This document shows, piece after piece, positions 63,864-64,000 of a DNA stretch of 64,000 bases. Source of the DNA: an uncultured Acidimicrobiia bacterium (lineage in GTDB: Bacteria; Actinomycetota; Acidimicrobiia; Spongiisociales; Spongiisociaceae); NCBI GenBank assembly GCA_958295745.1, contig CATQHD010000001.1, positions 1-64,000 on the forward strand, read 5' to 3'. Position numbers and translations under genes: made by a program. The stretch's first letter is position 1. Each line of letters starts with the position of its first letter. Below the pieces are notes generated by a model. The model worked only from the letters and a program-made list of their open reading frames with translations. It did not search any database and had not been told where the DNA came from.

Positions 63864-64000
63864 TCCGCGGACAGGATTGGCAGGCCGGTCCGTGGAACGC
63901 CACCGCCTGCGGTCCGGCCGCACGCCGGGGGGCTCCAATCCGGTGGTTTCCGATACCTGCCGCACGCCGGCTGTACGGGCCGCCGGCGGCGTTACGGCAT
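63864..64000. other. Downstream flank, nothing recognised
   Basis: No T-tract, hairpin terminator or gene start is evident in the last 137 bases. Confidence 0.4.

Overview
The window reads as archaeal DNA, most likely a GC-rich member of the Nitrososphaerota (Thaumarchaeota) of the Cenarchaeum-like, host-associated kind. The reasons are TATA boxes centred about 25 nt upstream of start codons with no leader (979, 2983, 5455, 6088, 8467, 9859), small archaeal-type toxin-antitoxin genes, and a giant surface protein ending in the CFI-box signature (GGGCLIATAAYG) seen in thaumarchaeal proteins. The lineage call is an inference; no rRNA or housekeeping gene is present. I saw no tRNA, rRNA, CRISPR array or transposase gene.

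Region 1 (1-12,368) is a sparsely coding accessory stretch, well under half coding by eye. It holds a run of toxin-antitoxin (TA)-like loci: a PIN-domain operon (979-2314); a YwgA/Panacea-like winged-helix gene (4366-4959, minus) whose PIN (DUF3368-type) partner is a wreck (3775-4369); a 44-aa putative antitoxin with a frameshifted RelE-like toxin (5455-5859); and an intact HicBA pair (6088-6505). Small leaderless genes lie between them (2983-3126 and 9859-10221). A roughly 2 kb segment occurs twice (about 7527-9500 and 10237-12205), each copy with a one-helix membrane protein and a convergent 50-aa gene. A larger GC-rich intergenic repeat occurs three times. An 89-bp inverted-repeat element sits inside the PIN pseudogene flanked by a 4-bp duplication, with relatives at 7124 and 7509. 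A motif close to TTACACAGAACC recurs 11-15 nt upstream of the TATA box of several of these genes. Nine G-tracts of 9-13 nt, all on the plus strand, punctuate this region only.

Region 2 (12,369-63,863) is one uninterrupted plus-strand gene of 17,164 codons. The product has a signal peptide, about 25 six-bladed NHL propellers, about 70 stand-alone Ig-like modules of Big type, two divergent Ig-like modules, a glycine-rich C-terminal region, a CFI box and a final transmembrane helix. Each propeller appears to be inserted inside an Ig-like domain, so propeller and Ig modules are nested. The gene has grown by duplication at several scales: a 144-bp blade duplication, a five-propeller block of about 7.2 kb in two copies, five copies of a 615-bp unit and nine near-identical copies of a 621-bp unit. 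It is probably a membrane-anchored, glycosylated, fibre-like cell-surface protein for adhesion or host contact. The remaining 137 bases contain nothing I can call.
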